Under the pieces are notes generated by a model. That model searched no databases, was not told the DNA's origin, and worked only from the letters and a program-made list of their open reading frames with translations. A DNA stretch of 53,376 nt from Marivita cryptomonadis (GTDB lineage Bacteria > Pseudomonadota > Alphaproteobacteria > Rhodobacterales > Rhodobacteraceae), in NCBI RefSeq assembly GCF_002115725.1, contig NZ_JFKD01000023.1:1-53376 (forward strand). Direction: 5' to 3'. Shown in pieces: positions 8,299-16,444 of this stretch; within the stretch, counting starts at the first letter, position 1; each line of letters starts with the position of its first letter. A program made the translations under genes and the position numbers.

Positions 8299-8377
8299 GC
8301 TGCCTCACAGTCCTCAGTTTCTCTGAGGTTGGAATCAGTATACCTGAGTGCAGCTGCTCAGTGGACCCTTGATTTGT

Positions 8378-8620
8378 TCAAGACGCAAAATCTACATCGA
8401 TATTTCGGGCTTTGAGCGCCGCTAAAACACCACCCAAAACATTGCGGGCGTTGATCCCCTCTTGCAACGCGGAGTTTATGTCCTCATCTGTTGCCGTTGC
8501 ATCACGAATATCCAACACGACGCGCTTGCCGGTCCGGACGTCATAGACCACTTGCCGACGCCCACTCACGCTTGACCTTAAGCCGACGAATTCAGAGCCA
8601 TTCTGTGCATGATAAAACAT
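8378..8620 (-). CDS. Small hypothetical protein, 80 aa
   Basis: The start MFYHAQNGSEF is preceded by gaaggtg at 5 nt, a reasonable ribosome-binding site; an ATG 48 nt upstream (8668) is less likely. The protein has a basic middle (VSGRRQVVYDVRTGKRVVLD) and a helical C-terminus (INSALQEGINARNVLGGVLA). It lacks membrane segments. Function unknown. The IS66 element inserted about 140 bp upstream of the start, so its promoter may be affected. Confidence 0.5.
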   Translation of the reverse strand: MFYHAQNGSEFVGLRSSVSGRRQVVYDVRTGKRVVLDIRDATATDEDINSALQEGINARNVLGGVLAALKARNIDVDFAS

Positions 8621-8880
8621 GAAGACACCTTCAAACTTCTTGTGGATAAAATAGTTAAAATTGTCCAAAAGTCATGTACTTGCCAGACACTCTTCATTTC
8701 GATTGTGTTCAAACAGACACATCTCTCTAACCAGATGTATAACCATATACCAGATTTTGAGGTATGCGCCGTCCCCGCCCCATTGGGATTTCGCTTGCGA
8801 GCTGGTTCTCGGTGCGCGCGGCTGGCGTTTTTGCCTTCGTGAGCGCTCAGAATGAGCTCACTGGGGACTCCCGGATGAGT

Positions 8881-10533
8881 TCATTGTGAGGGGATGGGGA
8901 CCGCAGCGTAGGCCCATGGCATCAACGTATCGATGTCCTTGTCGAGATGACCATTGGCGAGCCTGGTGAAGAGATCTCGCAGGTAGGCATAGGGTTCGAC
9001 GCCGTTCATCTTGCAGGATCCGATCAGGCTGGCGAAGCGCGCCCAGGAACGGCCGCCCTCGTCGTGGCCGGCAAAAAGCGCGTTGCGGCGGTTCATGGCC
9101 GGGCTGCGGATGGCGTTCTCGACCAGATTTGAGTCCATGTCGACATGGTCATCCTCGAGGAAGAGCCGGAAGCCGTCCTGGCGCCGCAGCATGTAGGCGA
9201 GCGCCGCGCCGAGGTCTGATTTCCGCGAGACGCGTGCGGCCTGGGCGGGCAGCCAGGCGAAGAACTGATCTACCAACGGCCGGGACAGGTCCTGACGGAC
9301 GGCACAGCGATGATCGGGGGCTGACCCGCGGATCGCGTCTTCGATCTTGTAGAGCGCAGCGATGCGCACCAGCGCCTCGTCGACGATGGGCGAACCCTTC
9401 TTTGGTTTGGCCTTGATCAACTTTCGGCGACCGTGAGCCCAGCAGAGTGCAAGCTTCAACGGCTCACCACCCTTGCGATCGGTCTTGGCCAGATGCGTAT
9501 AACCCCCGTAAGCATCGACCTGGATCGTGCCGTTGAAGCCAGTCAGGATTTCATCGGCATATTCGCCCTTTCGGCCGGGCCGATAGTGGAACACCACCCC
9601 GGGAGGTGCGGGGCCGTTCCAGCCCCGGTCATCGCGCAGCACCGCCCAAAGGTAGCCGGTCTTCGTCTTGCCACGCCCCGGGTCCAGAACAGGAGCGGTG
9701 GTTTCGTCGACATAGAGCCGGGTGCTGCCCTGTTTCAGCAACACCGCCATTCGGTCCACCACCGGCGCGATCAGCGCACCGGTCCGACCCATCCAATCGG
9801 CGAGGACCGATCGGTCGATCGGCACACCGTGCCGCGCCATGACCACAGCCTGACGGTTCAGGGGCATGTGCTCGGAATACTTGGACACGGCGATCTGGGC
9901 CAACAGCGCCTCGGTGGGCCAGCTGCCCTCCAGAAGATGCGCCGGGGCTTTCGCCTGAACCACACCCGCGCGCCCTTTGGGGCAGGCGTATTTCGGGTGG
10001 ATCGTGACGATCACCTGATAGCGCGCCGGGATGTAATCCAGCCGGTCGACCCGATCCTCACCGATCTTGACCATGTCGCCACAGCCGCATGGGCAGACGA
10101 TGCTGTCAGGCTCGATGACACGCTCGACGCGCGGCAGGTGTTCCGGCAAGGCGCGCGCCTTGCGCTTCTTGCGCGGCGCCTTCTTCTCGGGATCGGTCTC
10201 GCTGGCTGCGATCTTCGCCTCGACCGCGGCAATCTGTTCCTGGGTCTCGGCGATCGCCGCTTCCAGATCCTCGAGAGCCAGCTCGAGCTGCGCGGGGTCC
10301 AGCTTTTCCGATTTTGGCCCGAACTTCGCATGCCGGTATTGTCCGACCTGACCTTCCAGCTTCTCGATCAGGGCCTTCAACTCGGTGATGAAGGCGTCCT
10401 TCTCAGCCCCAACCGCCTGTTCATGCTGGCGGGCAGCACGCTCGACCGACAACTCGAACTGTGCTGCTTCGAACGCCTTCACAACCTCGGGCGGAAGGTC
10501 CGGAAACTGGCTGAGATCGAAGGGCTGAGACAT
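8881..10533 (-). CDS. tnpC: IS66-family transposase TnpC
   Basis: The 550-residue transposase of the element has a coiled N-terminal region with leucine-rich repeats (ALIEKLEGQVGQYRHAKFG), a lysine-rich linker, a zinc-binding CPCGCGD segment (about residue 147), then the catalytic domain with RLYVDETTAPVLDPG, VDAYGGYTHL and the C-terminal DSNLVENAIRSPAMNRRNALFAG holding the catalytic Glu. Length and motifs match intact IS66 TnpC. It lies 63 nt after tnpB in the same operon. Confidence 0.93.
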   Translation of the reverse strand: MSQPFDLSQFPDLPPEVVKAFEAAQFELSVERAARQHEQAVGAEKDAFITELKALIEKLEGQVGQYRHAKFGPKSEKLDPAQLELALEDLEAAIAETQEQIAAVEAKIAASETDPEKKAPRKKRKARALPEHLPRVERVIEPDSIVCPCGCGDMVKIGEDRVDRLDYIPARYQVIVTIHPKYACPKGRAGVVQAKAPAHLLEGSWPTEALLAQIAVSKYSEHMPLNRQAVVMARHGVPIDRSVLADWMGRTGALIAPVVDRMAVLLKQGSTRLYVDETTAPVLDPGRGKTKTGYLWAVLRDDRGWNGPAPPGVVFHYRPGRKGEYADEILTGFNGTIQVDAYGGYTHLAKTDRKGGEPLKLALCWAHGRRKLIKAKPKKGSPIVDEALVRIAALYKIEDAIRGSAPDHRCAVRQDLSRPLVDQFFAWLPAQAARVSRKSDLGAALAYMLRRQDGFRLFLEDDHVDMDSNLVENAIRSPAMNRRNALFAGHDEGGRSWARFASLIGSCKMNGVEPYAYLRDLFTRLANGHLDKDIDTLMPWAYAAVPIPSQ

Positions 10534-10596
10534 GCGGATTCATAGCCGATCCGGACAGGAAAGGCCAATAAAACAACGTCGAAACAGCTTGGTAAA

Positions 10597-10992
10597 TCAT
10601 CCCGCCGCAATGGGTGGAGCGACCCGCTGCGCAACGATCCGGCGCCAGTCCAAACCTTCGAACAGAGCTTCGTGCTGGGCCCGCGACAGCCGCATTGTCC
10701 CGTCCTGAACCTTCGGCCAGGCAAAGCTGCCTTGTTCCAGGACTTTGTAGATCATCACGAGACCATTCGTCGGGAAAACAGTCCCCGGGACTGTTTCCTG
10801 ATCCGCCTCATCTTCCCAGACCAAGATTTTCAGTCTGTCGCCGCGTTTCGAACGGAATATGATCGTCACCCCGGAATGCGGATCGAGCTTCAGCTCGGTC
10901 TGCACGATCAGCGCCAGCGCCCGATGCCCGCAGCGGAAGTCCACCGGACGCGTCGCAATCAGGATCGGCTGGCGCTGTCCCGCGACGATCAT
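10597..10992 (-). CDS. tnpB: IS66 accessory protein TnpB
   Basis: The 131-residue protein matches the IS66 Orf2 (TnpB) family: ILIATRPVDFRCGHRALALIVQ, then IIFRSKRGDRLKILVWED and GSFAWP near the end. It is needed with TnpC for IS66 transposition, though its biochemical role is unclear. Its ATG overlaps the tnpA stop by 4 nt, the normal arrangement. A longer frame extends upstream to 11127, but that part is tnpA in another frame. Confidence 0.88.
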   Translation of the reverse strand: MIVAGQRQPILIATRPVDFRCGHRALALIVQTELKLDPHSGVTIIFRSKRGDRLKILVWEDEADQETVPGTVFPTNGLVMIYKVLEQGSFAWPKVQDGTMRLSRAQHEALFEGLDWRRIVAQRVAPPIAAG

Positions 10993-11412
10993 GCCGGTCC
11001 TCGCAACGCACGCGCCACAGCTGCTGCCCGCCCTACCGGAACATCGCCCGGCACCCGAAGCACGAGGTCGTTCCCGATCTCGATCGTGATGACGCTGCCG
11101 GTCCGGCCGGCAACCATTGACGGACACACGTCCTCGGGCTCCAACGAAACCGGCACAAAGGCCGGCAAAGCGTCAGACGCCACACCGGCCATGGCGTCAG
11201 CGGGCAGGACGACCCTCGCGCGCCTGACGCCGCCAATCCGAGAGCTGATGCGCTGCCAGATCATGCCTACATGCCACATCCGCCACCCGCGCGCCCGGCT
11301 GAAAGCTCTCTGCCACAATCCGGGCTTTCACATCATCCGGCCAGCGCCGATATCCACGCGTCCGCTGCACAACCTCGATGCAACCGTCAAACCCGTCCCC
11401 GCCATCCGCCAT
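10989..11412 (-). pseudogene. tnpA: IS66 accessory protein TnpA, frameshifted
   Basis: The N-terminal half is readable from 11412 (RGYRRWPDDVKARIVAES, then HDLAAHQLSDWRRQAREG), the helix-turn-helix expected of IS66 TnpA. It then hits a stop at 11197. The C-terminal half (VVLPADAMAG... to RVPGDVPVGRAAAVARALRG) continues in another frame down to 10989. Joining them near 11205-11220 gives one normal protein. Either a one- or two-base error disables it, or a programmed shift is used; I see no slippery run that would favour the latter. Confidence 0.75.
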
Positions 11413-11583
11413 CATCATCTCCTTCTGAATGCTCAGAACGAGACTCGCCGCTCGGTCAGCGTCGGGAAACCGCAGAAATCAATGGGGCGGGAACGGCGCA
11501 TACATTTTGAGCCATGTTCATGGCCCTGATCTTTTTGGTCATGGTCAAATTCCTGTTCCATCATCGCCGGGTTGTAGGCACGT

Positions 11584-11637
11584 CGATCTGACCCATGCGA
11601 TCCCGCACGCAGGCCCCGCCGTTCAGGGCGGGGTCAA
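11584..11637 (+). repeat. Dispersed 54-bp repeat with hairpin, copy 1
   Basis: This copy differs at 3 of 54 positions from the copy at 25769-25822, and a third, inverted and more divergent copy lies at 20579-20625. Each ends in a hairpin (ccccgcc gttca gggcgggg), with a conserved leader gacccatgcgatcc. The hairpin core resembles the left end of the IS605-like mosaic at 41864, so these may be solitary element ends. Confidence 0.7.
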
Positions 11638-11716
11638 CCTTCATTGTCTTCCATTCCCAGACCGCCTTGGGTCTTGTGTTGTGCGCTCCCAGAAGACTTA
11701 TCTACAGGTTGCTTGT

Positions 11717-11744
11717 GTTAGTATGTGTTAGATTCTGTGTTAAG
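11717..11744. promoter_or_regulatory. Three GTGTTA boxes upstream of the second repA
   Basis: GTGTTA occurs at 11717, 11727 and 11739, spaced 10 and 12 bp. It is the complement of the TAACAC boxes at the first origin (1528-1555). The position, about 75-100 bp before the start of repA, suits an operator or origin site. Confidence 0.45.
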
Positions 11745-11797
11745 GACCTGGAAAGTGCTAATTTTGATTGACTAATCAGTTTGTTATCCGATGGATG

Positions 11798-11840
11798 GGT
11801 AACTGAAAACACGAATCTTGGTAACCGAAAACACGAATCT
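11798..11840 (+). repeat. 22-bp tandem duplication across the repA start
   Basis: Two copies of a 21-base block with core gaaaacacgaatct start at 11798 and 11820, differing at one base (period 22). Because 22 is not a multiple of three, the copy shifts the upstream frame relative to the repA body. It may be an iteron pair or a recent duplication. Confidence 0.6.
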
Positions 11841-12852
11841 ACGACCTCTTCTGCCCGATTGTCACCCTCAACACGATCTGTTCATCTGCGATGTTGCGGA
11901 TGCGGTGCTCAAGGACGTGATGCAGCAGATGGAACATCCATTTTACTCGCTTTCGAAGAAGCCTGAAACCAGCGTAAAGCGTTATAAAAATGGTAAAAAT
12001 TGGCTTGAGATAACGCCAAGCATTAAAGGGTTGGCGACGATCTATGACAAGGATATTTTGATCTACTGCATCAGCCAGATCATGGCTAAATTGAAAAAAG
12101 GAGAGCAGGTCTCTCCCCGTGTTCGGATCAATTCACGCGAGCTGCTGATTTTCACGAACCGAGGTACTAGCGGGCGAGAGTACCTGTCGCTCATTGATGC
12201 GCTGGATCGGCTGGAAGGTACCAGGATCAGGACAAACATTGTCAGTGGCGATGAAGAACAGATCGATGGGTTTGGCTTGATTGACGCATCATCGATCCGA
12301 CGCAAGCATGGAATGGACGGTCGACTTCTCTGGTGTGAAATCAAGCTGTCGGACTGGGTCTTCAATGCAATCCGGAACGAGGAGGTTCTAACTCTTCATC
12401 GCGACTACTTTCGCCTTCGTAAGCCAATTGAGCGTCGCGTATACGAAATAGCCCGGAAGCATTGTGGTCAGCAGAAAGCTTGGAGAATAACGCTAGCCAA
12501 GCTGCTCCTGAAGACCGGCTCACAAAGCCCTGAAAAGCGTTTTCGGCAGATGATCCGTCAGTTGGTCGAACACGATCACTTACCAGATTATCATGTCAGC
12601 TTTGACGATGATGATGACATGGTGGTCTTCACCAACCGAGGGACCATGGCCCCTGCCCCACTGCCAGATAATCGTGTTCCTTCATTGAGATCTGAAACCT
12701 ATGAGCTTGCCCGTGAGGCTGCGCCAGGATGGGATGTCCGTCATTTGGAGATGGAGTGGCGGGATTGGATCGTTGAGGCCCCTCGTGACGCAGATGCGGC
12801 CTTCGTAGGATTTTGTCGGAAGTGGTTTGGCAGACGAGGTCGGCCGAGTTGA
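11818..12852 (+). CDS. repA: Plasmid replication initiator RepA (RPA family), second copy
   Basis: The 344-residue initiator is homologous to the product of 202-1230 along its whole length (LRPLLPDCHPQHDLFICD, KLSDWVFNAIRNEEVLTL, YFRLRKPIERRVYEIARKHCG, AAPGWDVRHLE, FCRKWFGRRGRPS). The coding frame opens after a stop at 11800, so the start must be TTG 11818 or CTG 11803; TTG aligns best, and no strong ribosome-binding site is visible. Upstream are GTGTTA boxes and the 22-bp duplication; downstream are centromere-like motifs matching those before parA. The gene appears intact. Two divergent RPA initiators on one molecule point to a fused or co-integrate replicon. Confidence 0.9.
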   Translation: MVTENTNLRPLLPDCHPQHDLFICDVADAVLKDVMQQMEHPFYSLSKKPETSVKRYKNGKNWLEITPSIKGLATIYDKDILIYCISQIMAKLKKGEQVSPRVRINSRELLIFTNRGTSGREYLSLIDALDRLEGTRIRTNIVSGDEEQIDGFGLIDASSIRRKHGMDGRLLWCEIKLSDWVFNAIRNEEVLTLHRDYFRLRKPIERRVYEIARKHCGQQKAWRITLAKLLLKTGSQSPEKRFRQMIRQLVEHDHLPDYHVSFDDDDDMVVFTNRGTMAPAPLPDNRVPSLRSETYELAREAAPGWDVRHLEMEWRDWIVEAPRDADAAFVGFCRKWFGRRGRPS

Positions 12853-12879
12853 CGGGAGCCATTCAAGCAAGACAGATGC

Positions 12880-12926
12880 ATATCCGGTAATCAATTTAAT
12901 CCGGTAATGGATTAAATTGAGGTAAT
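12880..12926. other. Centromere-like motif cluster and inverted repeat downstream of repA
   Basis: Copies of atccggtaat end in ggtaat at 12886, 12903 and (degenerate) 12921, spaced 17 and 18 bp. The same motif and 17-bp period make up the large array upstream of parA (26839-27038). Overlapping it is a perfect 11-bp inverted repeat, caatttaatcc / ggattaaattg (12892-12919) with a 6-nt loop. Together they suggest a secondary parS or a site where the ParB-like protein contacts the repA region. Confidence 0.55.
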
Positions 12927-13036
12927 ATAAATACGTGCTGATGAAGCGTTGGGCGCTGTATCGACCCAAGGGCTGTGAATCGGTCGAGGCGGGACTATTT
13001 CGGCGGCCTGTTAGGGCCGACAGGATGTCAAAGGTT

Positions 13037-13639
13037 TCAAGGGCGCGCGGCCAGCCCGGCGTCACCCAGCTGCTCGCGATCAGGCAGATCGCGCAGGCTC
13101 TCCATCCCGAAGGCCGCAAGAAACGCGTCTGTGGTCACAAAGGTATAGGGCGCCCCTCGACGCGGCGCGCGCGGTCCGGTTGCAATCAGGCCGTGTGCAT
13201 GCAGCCGCCCGATCAGGTCACGGCTGATCTCCTTTCCGAAGATGTCCTTCAGCCCATCGCGGGTGATCGGCTGGTGATAGGCGATGGCGGCCAGCACCGC
13301 GACGTCGAACTCGTTCAGGTCCAACAGCTGGTCGCCGACATCTGCCGCGATGCGGATCGCAGGCGCGTAAGCGGTCCGCGTCCGGAACATCCACCCCCCG
13401 GCGACTTGGGCAATCTCGAACGCTCGGCCTTGCAGATCGGCGGCCAGATCCTCGACCAGCAGATCAACCGAGGCCGCCTGCCCCACCACGCGCGCCAGGT
13501 CCTCGCGCGGTACAGGCGAGGCGGAGGCAAACAGCACTGCCTCGACCCGACGCATCCATTCCCGCCAGCGCAACTCCGGCGGCAGGTCCGCCAGTTCGCG
13601 GTCAAGCTCGGGCTCTGGGCGATCCTTGGCCACGCTCAC
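13037..13639 (-). CDS. scpB: ScpB-like segregation and condensation protein
   Basis: This 200-residue protein matches ScpB: paired winged-helix segments with RVEAVLFASASPVPREDLARV near residue 31, GGWMFRTRTAYAPAIR, and LAAIAYHQPITRDGLKDIFG in the second half. Chromosomal ScpB binds the kleisin ScpA in the SMC condensin. Here no scpA or smc is nearby, and the gene overlaps the DUF1403 gene by GTGA, so it probably works with that protein in a plasmid or integrase context rather than as housekeeping condensin. It starts with GTG. Confidence 0.85.
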   Translation of the reverse strand: MSVAKDRPEPELDRELADLPPELRWREWMRRVEAVLFASASPVPREDLARVVGQAASVDLLVEDLAADLQGRAFEIAQVAGGWMFRTRTAYAPAIRIAADVGDQLLDLNEFDVAVLAAIAYHQPITRDGLKDIFGKEISRDLIGRLHAHGLIATGPRAPRRGAPYTFVTTDAFLAAFGMESLRDLPDREQLGDAGLAARP

Positions 13640-14520
13640 ACCCCGTAAAGGCGAAAACTATCGCGACCTGTCAGTTCGCGCACCGCGCCGAGATCAACCA
13701 ACCGGTCACAGAGCCGCCGCGCGGCGCGGTCCGGCAAGGGCAAGGCACCGGGTGCCACCGCGTCCTGTGTCAGGAATATCTCGACCGCCTCCCCGGCCCC
13801 CTTGGCCCGAAGCTTCGGCGTGACGGCTTTCAGAAGCGCAGCCCGGCGCGCGAGGTCGACAGCGAGACGCACGGCGTCGACCGCGGATGCGGTCACAGCG
13901 CGATGACAGGCCAGGCGAAGGTCATCGCCTCGCTTGCGCAGGTCGGCGCGTTTCACTCCCGCCGCCAGCAGAGGCACGAGATGATCCCAACCGAGGGCTT
14001 GCGCGAGCGCGGCGTCCGCGAGGATCAGCGCCGGGACTTCGGCACGGGGTGCCTCCGTCAGGACAGCCTCCAGCACCACTGCGGCACGGGTCACCGGCGC
14101 CCCTCTCCCCGCATCGAGCCACGTGCCGATCTGACTTGGCTTCAGGGTCGGCAAGGCTCGACCCAGCGCCTTGACCGACACCGGCCGGTCAGTGGCGCGA
14201 CGCCACGCCAGATATTCCTCCCCAGCCGGGCCGGGCAGGTCGCCGGGCCGCAACAGGTGTACCGCGTCGCGCAACTCCCCTGCCCGCTCCGGACGACCCG
14301 AAAACGCGACACAGGCCTCGGCCGCGCGCAACGCAAGCCGATTCCGCAACAAGGCTTGGGGTACCGCATGATGTCCCAGCACAACATGCAGGTGACTCAG
14401 CGCAGCGCCCGACAAAAACGCCACATCTTCAAGGGTTTCACCTCGCGCAGAGGTGATCCAAGAGGGTTTCTTGGCTATCCTGTCGAGGGTGTCGATGGGA
14501 TCATGCCGGTCAAATGCCAT
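13636..14520 (-). CDS. DUF1403 family protein
   Basis: The 294-residue protein fits the DUF1403 family, which I know from Rhodobacteraceae plasmids next to scpB-like and recombinase genes. It has an alanine- and leucine-rich helical build (DVAFLSGAALSHLHVVLGHH, NRLALRAAEACVAFSGRPER, ALILADAALAQALGWDHLVPLL) and no signal peptide or enzyme motif that I can see. The function is unknown. It is translationally coupled to scpB and divergent from the integrase gene, with 462 bp between them. Confidence 0.75.
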   Translation of the reverse strand: MAFDRHDPIDTLDRIAKKPSWITSARGETLEDVAFLSGAALSHLHVVLGHHAVPQALLRNRLALRAAEACVAFSGRPERAGELRDAVHLLRPGDLPGPAGEEYLAWRRATDRPVSVKALGRALPTLKPSQIGTWLDAGRGAPVTRAAVVLEAVLTEAPRAEVPALILADAALAQALGWDHLVPLLAAGVKRADLRKRGDDLRLACHRAVTASAVDAVRLAVDLARRAALLKAVTPKLRAKGAGEAVEIFLTQDAVAPGALPLPDRAARRLCDRLVDLGAVRELTGRDSFRLYGV

Positions 14521-14982
14521 GGTTGAAGCCTATCCCTGCGCGGCGCTTTTTGCCAGAGAATTGCACACAAACCGCCCTTTCTTTTGGTTCTCTAGTATGT
14601 CCAATAAGTTTGCATTATCGGACGTAATGAGATAGACTCCCCGACATCTCAGTGTCGTTTTAGTTTCATGGGTGGATTCGGTCGAAATCGCCTCTCTCGC
14701 CCTCGAAATTTCCATTTAACCGGTGGACTGGGCTTTTGCTCAATCTCTGGACTGCGAAGGGAGGACGCGAAATGGACAATAAAAGCAACATCTTCGGGAT
14801 GCCGGGGGCCAAGCAGATGCTCGGAGCCCGAATCTACTCCACCACGCCCCCAAGCGCATAATCCAATAACGAAACTATAATCCGGAAATGAAACAAGAAC
14901 GTGAATGTCATGATATCAACACGTTAGAGTCCACCAATGGAACAAGAACGACATTTAGTTTCATCACTGGATTTACTGGAAA
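14521..14982. other. Intergenic region with an att-like inverted core
   Basis: The pair gtccaataa (14599-14607) / ttatcggac (14615-14623) forms 9-bp arms with one mismatch and a 7-bp spacer, the shape of a tyrosine-recombinase core site. Further on, two related direct repeats share ttagtttcat..(4-6 nt)..ggatt (14660s and 14955s), and a pair shares aacaagaacg (14890s and 14940s). This divergent region should hold promoters for both the DUF1403 and integrase genes. No gene is seen. Confidence 0.4.
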
Positions 14983-16116
14983 ATGGCCTCAGAGGACGAG
15001 AAATCGACATCATCAAACTCTGGTGCGGCGAGGATCGCTCAGGACGACGAGAGAGATCAAGAAAAAAGCGGCGACATCTCCCTACCCGCCCACGTCGCGG
15101 GCTCGGGCACGCTTGACCGCCTGGTCGATGCCGCCCGTGACTATGCCCGCGCCGCGACCTCTGACAACACGCTTAAGGCCTATTCCAAGGACTGGGCCAA
15201 TTTCTCGCGCTGGTGTAGGATGAAGGGCGCTGAACCGCTGCCCCCCTCGCCGGAGATAATCGGACTCTATTTGGCTGATCTGGCTACCGGGTCGGGCCCC
15301 TCCCCTTCGCAGTCCGCGCCCGGACCGCAATCGGCGTCCCGACCCCTTTCGGTCAGTACGATTGAGCGTCGCCTGTCCGGCCTTGCTTGGAACTATGCGC
15401 AACGCGGCTTCAGCCTCGATCGAAAAAACCGGCACATCGCCACCATCCTCGCCGGGATCAAGCGCAGGCACGCACGCCCCCCAGTGCAAAAAGCGGCAAT
15501 CCTGGCCGAAGACATCCTGGCGATGGTGGCCACCCTTCCGTTCGACCTGCGCGGCCTGCGGGATCGGGCGATCCTGTTGATCGGCTATGCGGGTGGCCTG
15601 CGCCGCTCTGAAATCGTCAGCCTGGACGTCCACAAGGACGACACGCCAGACTCGGGCGGCTGGATCGAGATCATGGAAAAAGGCGCCCTGCTCACGCTCA
15701 ATGCCAAGACCGGTTGGCGCGAAGTGGAGATTGGCCGAGGCTCCAGGGATCAGACCTGCCCCGTGCATGCGCTCACGCAATGGCTGCACTTTGGACGCAT
15801 CGACTTCGGCCCGGTCTTCGTTGGGATCTCGCGGGATGGCAAACGCGCATCCGAGACCCGTTTGAACGACAAACACGTCGCGCGCCTGATCAAGCGCACG
15901 GTCATCGATGCGGGCATCCGATCCGAGCTGCCTGAGAAAGACCGCTTGGCGCTGTTCTCCGGCCACAGCTTGCGCGCGGGTCTGGCCAGTGCCGCCGAAG
16001 TCGACGAACGCTACGTCCAGAAGCAGCTCGGACACGCCTCAGCGGAGATGACCCGCCGCTATCAGCGCCGCCGGGACCGGTTCCGGGTAAACCTGACCAA
16101 GGCGGCGGGGTTGTAA
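14983..16116 (+). CDS. Tyrosine recombinase / site-specific integrase
   Basis: The 377-residue protein has a core-binding domain (LDRLVDAARDYARAATSDNT onward) and a catalytic domain with GYAGGLRRSEIVSL (first Arg), HSLRAGLASAAEV (His-x-x-Arg), QLGHASAEMTRRY (Gly-His and the nucleophilic Tyr). All key residues are visible, so it is probably active. The first 40 residues are polar and low in complexity. A degraded second copy of its N-terminus lies at 20260-20409. The neighbours DUF1403, scpB and a serine recombinase make up a recurrent plasmid module. Confidence 0.9.
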   Translation: MASEDEKSTSSNSGAARIAQDDERDQEKSGDISLPAHVAGSGTLDRLVDAARDYARAATSDNTLKAYSKDWANFSRWCRMKGAEPLPPSPEIIGLYLADLATGSGPSPSQSAPGPQSASRPLSVSTIERRLSGLAWNYAQRGFSLDRKNRHIATILAGIKRRHARPPVQKAAILAEDILAMVATLPFDLRGLRDRAILLIGYAGGLRRSEIVSLDVHKDDTPDSGGWIEIMEKGALLTLNAKTGWREVEIGRGSRDQTCPVHALTQWLHFGRIDFGPVFVGISRDGKRASETRLNDKHVARLIKRTVIDAGIRSELPEKDRLALFSGHSLRAGLASAAEVDERYVQKQLGHASAEMTRRYQRRRDRFRVNLTKAAGL

Positions 16117-16216
16117 ACCAACACATCTAGTGAATATCGGACTCGTCACTTGATCGATACCTTGGGAATCCAATATAATGCGTGATGACTGATGATTGAT
16201 GCACGACAGGAAACCC

Positions 16217-16444
16217 ATGCGAACCACTCTCTCTCTAGATGACGATGTCCTGCTCGCGGCGAAGGCCATTGCGGGGCAGCAGGGCCGGACCCTCGGCGAG
16301 GTCGTCTCAGAGCTTGCGCGGCGATCTTTGCAACGATCCGTCTCCCACACCGAGCGCAACGGCATTCCACTCCTGGCGGTGCGCCCAGACGCGGCCCCCG
16401 TCACGCTGGACATGGTAAACGCGCTTCGTGATGAAGCGCCGTGA
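16217..16444 (+). CDS. vapB: VapB-type antitoxin
   Basis: The 75-residue protein starts MRTTLSLDDDVLLAAKAIA, a ribbon-helix-helix DNA-binding fold common in VapB antitoxins, followed by GRTLGEVVSELARRSL and an acidic tail for toxin binding. The ATG at 16217 has aggaa at a proper distance; an upstream ATG at 16196 is not needed. Its stop overlaps the toxin start (GTGA), typical of such pairs. It should repress its own operon together with the toxin. Confidence 0.85.
   Translation: MRTTLSLDDDVLLAAKAIAGQQGRTLGEVVSELARRSLQRSVSHTERNGIPLLAVRPDAAPVTLDMVNALRDEAP

Larger units (their letters stand above)
8762..11503 (-). mobile_element. Complete IS66-family insertion sequence with 8-bp target duplication
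   Basis: The element is 2742 bp. Its ends are 24-bp inverted repeats with one mismatch (gtatgcgccgt.cccgcccc...). It is flanked on both sides by attttgag (8754-8761 and 11504-11511), the 8-bp duplication size normal for IS66. It carries tnpA, tnpB and tnpC in one minus-strand operon. The exact duplication shows that the insertion is recent and that the flanks have not been rearranged since. tnpA carries a frameshift. Confidence 0.93.

Noticed and set aside
9433..10545. Long plus-strand frame (370 codons) across the IS66 transposase gene
   Set aside because: It is the antisense of tnpC, whose motifs are clear. The frame is open because of GC-rich codon structure.
15082..16035. Minus-strand 317-codon frame opposite the integrase
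   Set aside because: Antisense of a gene with all catalytic residues present.
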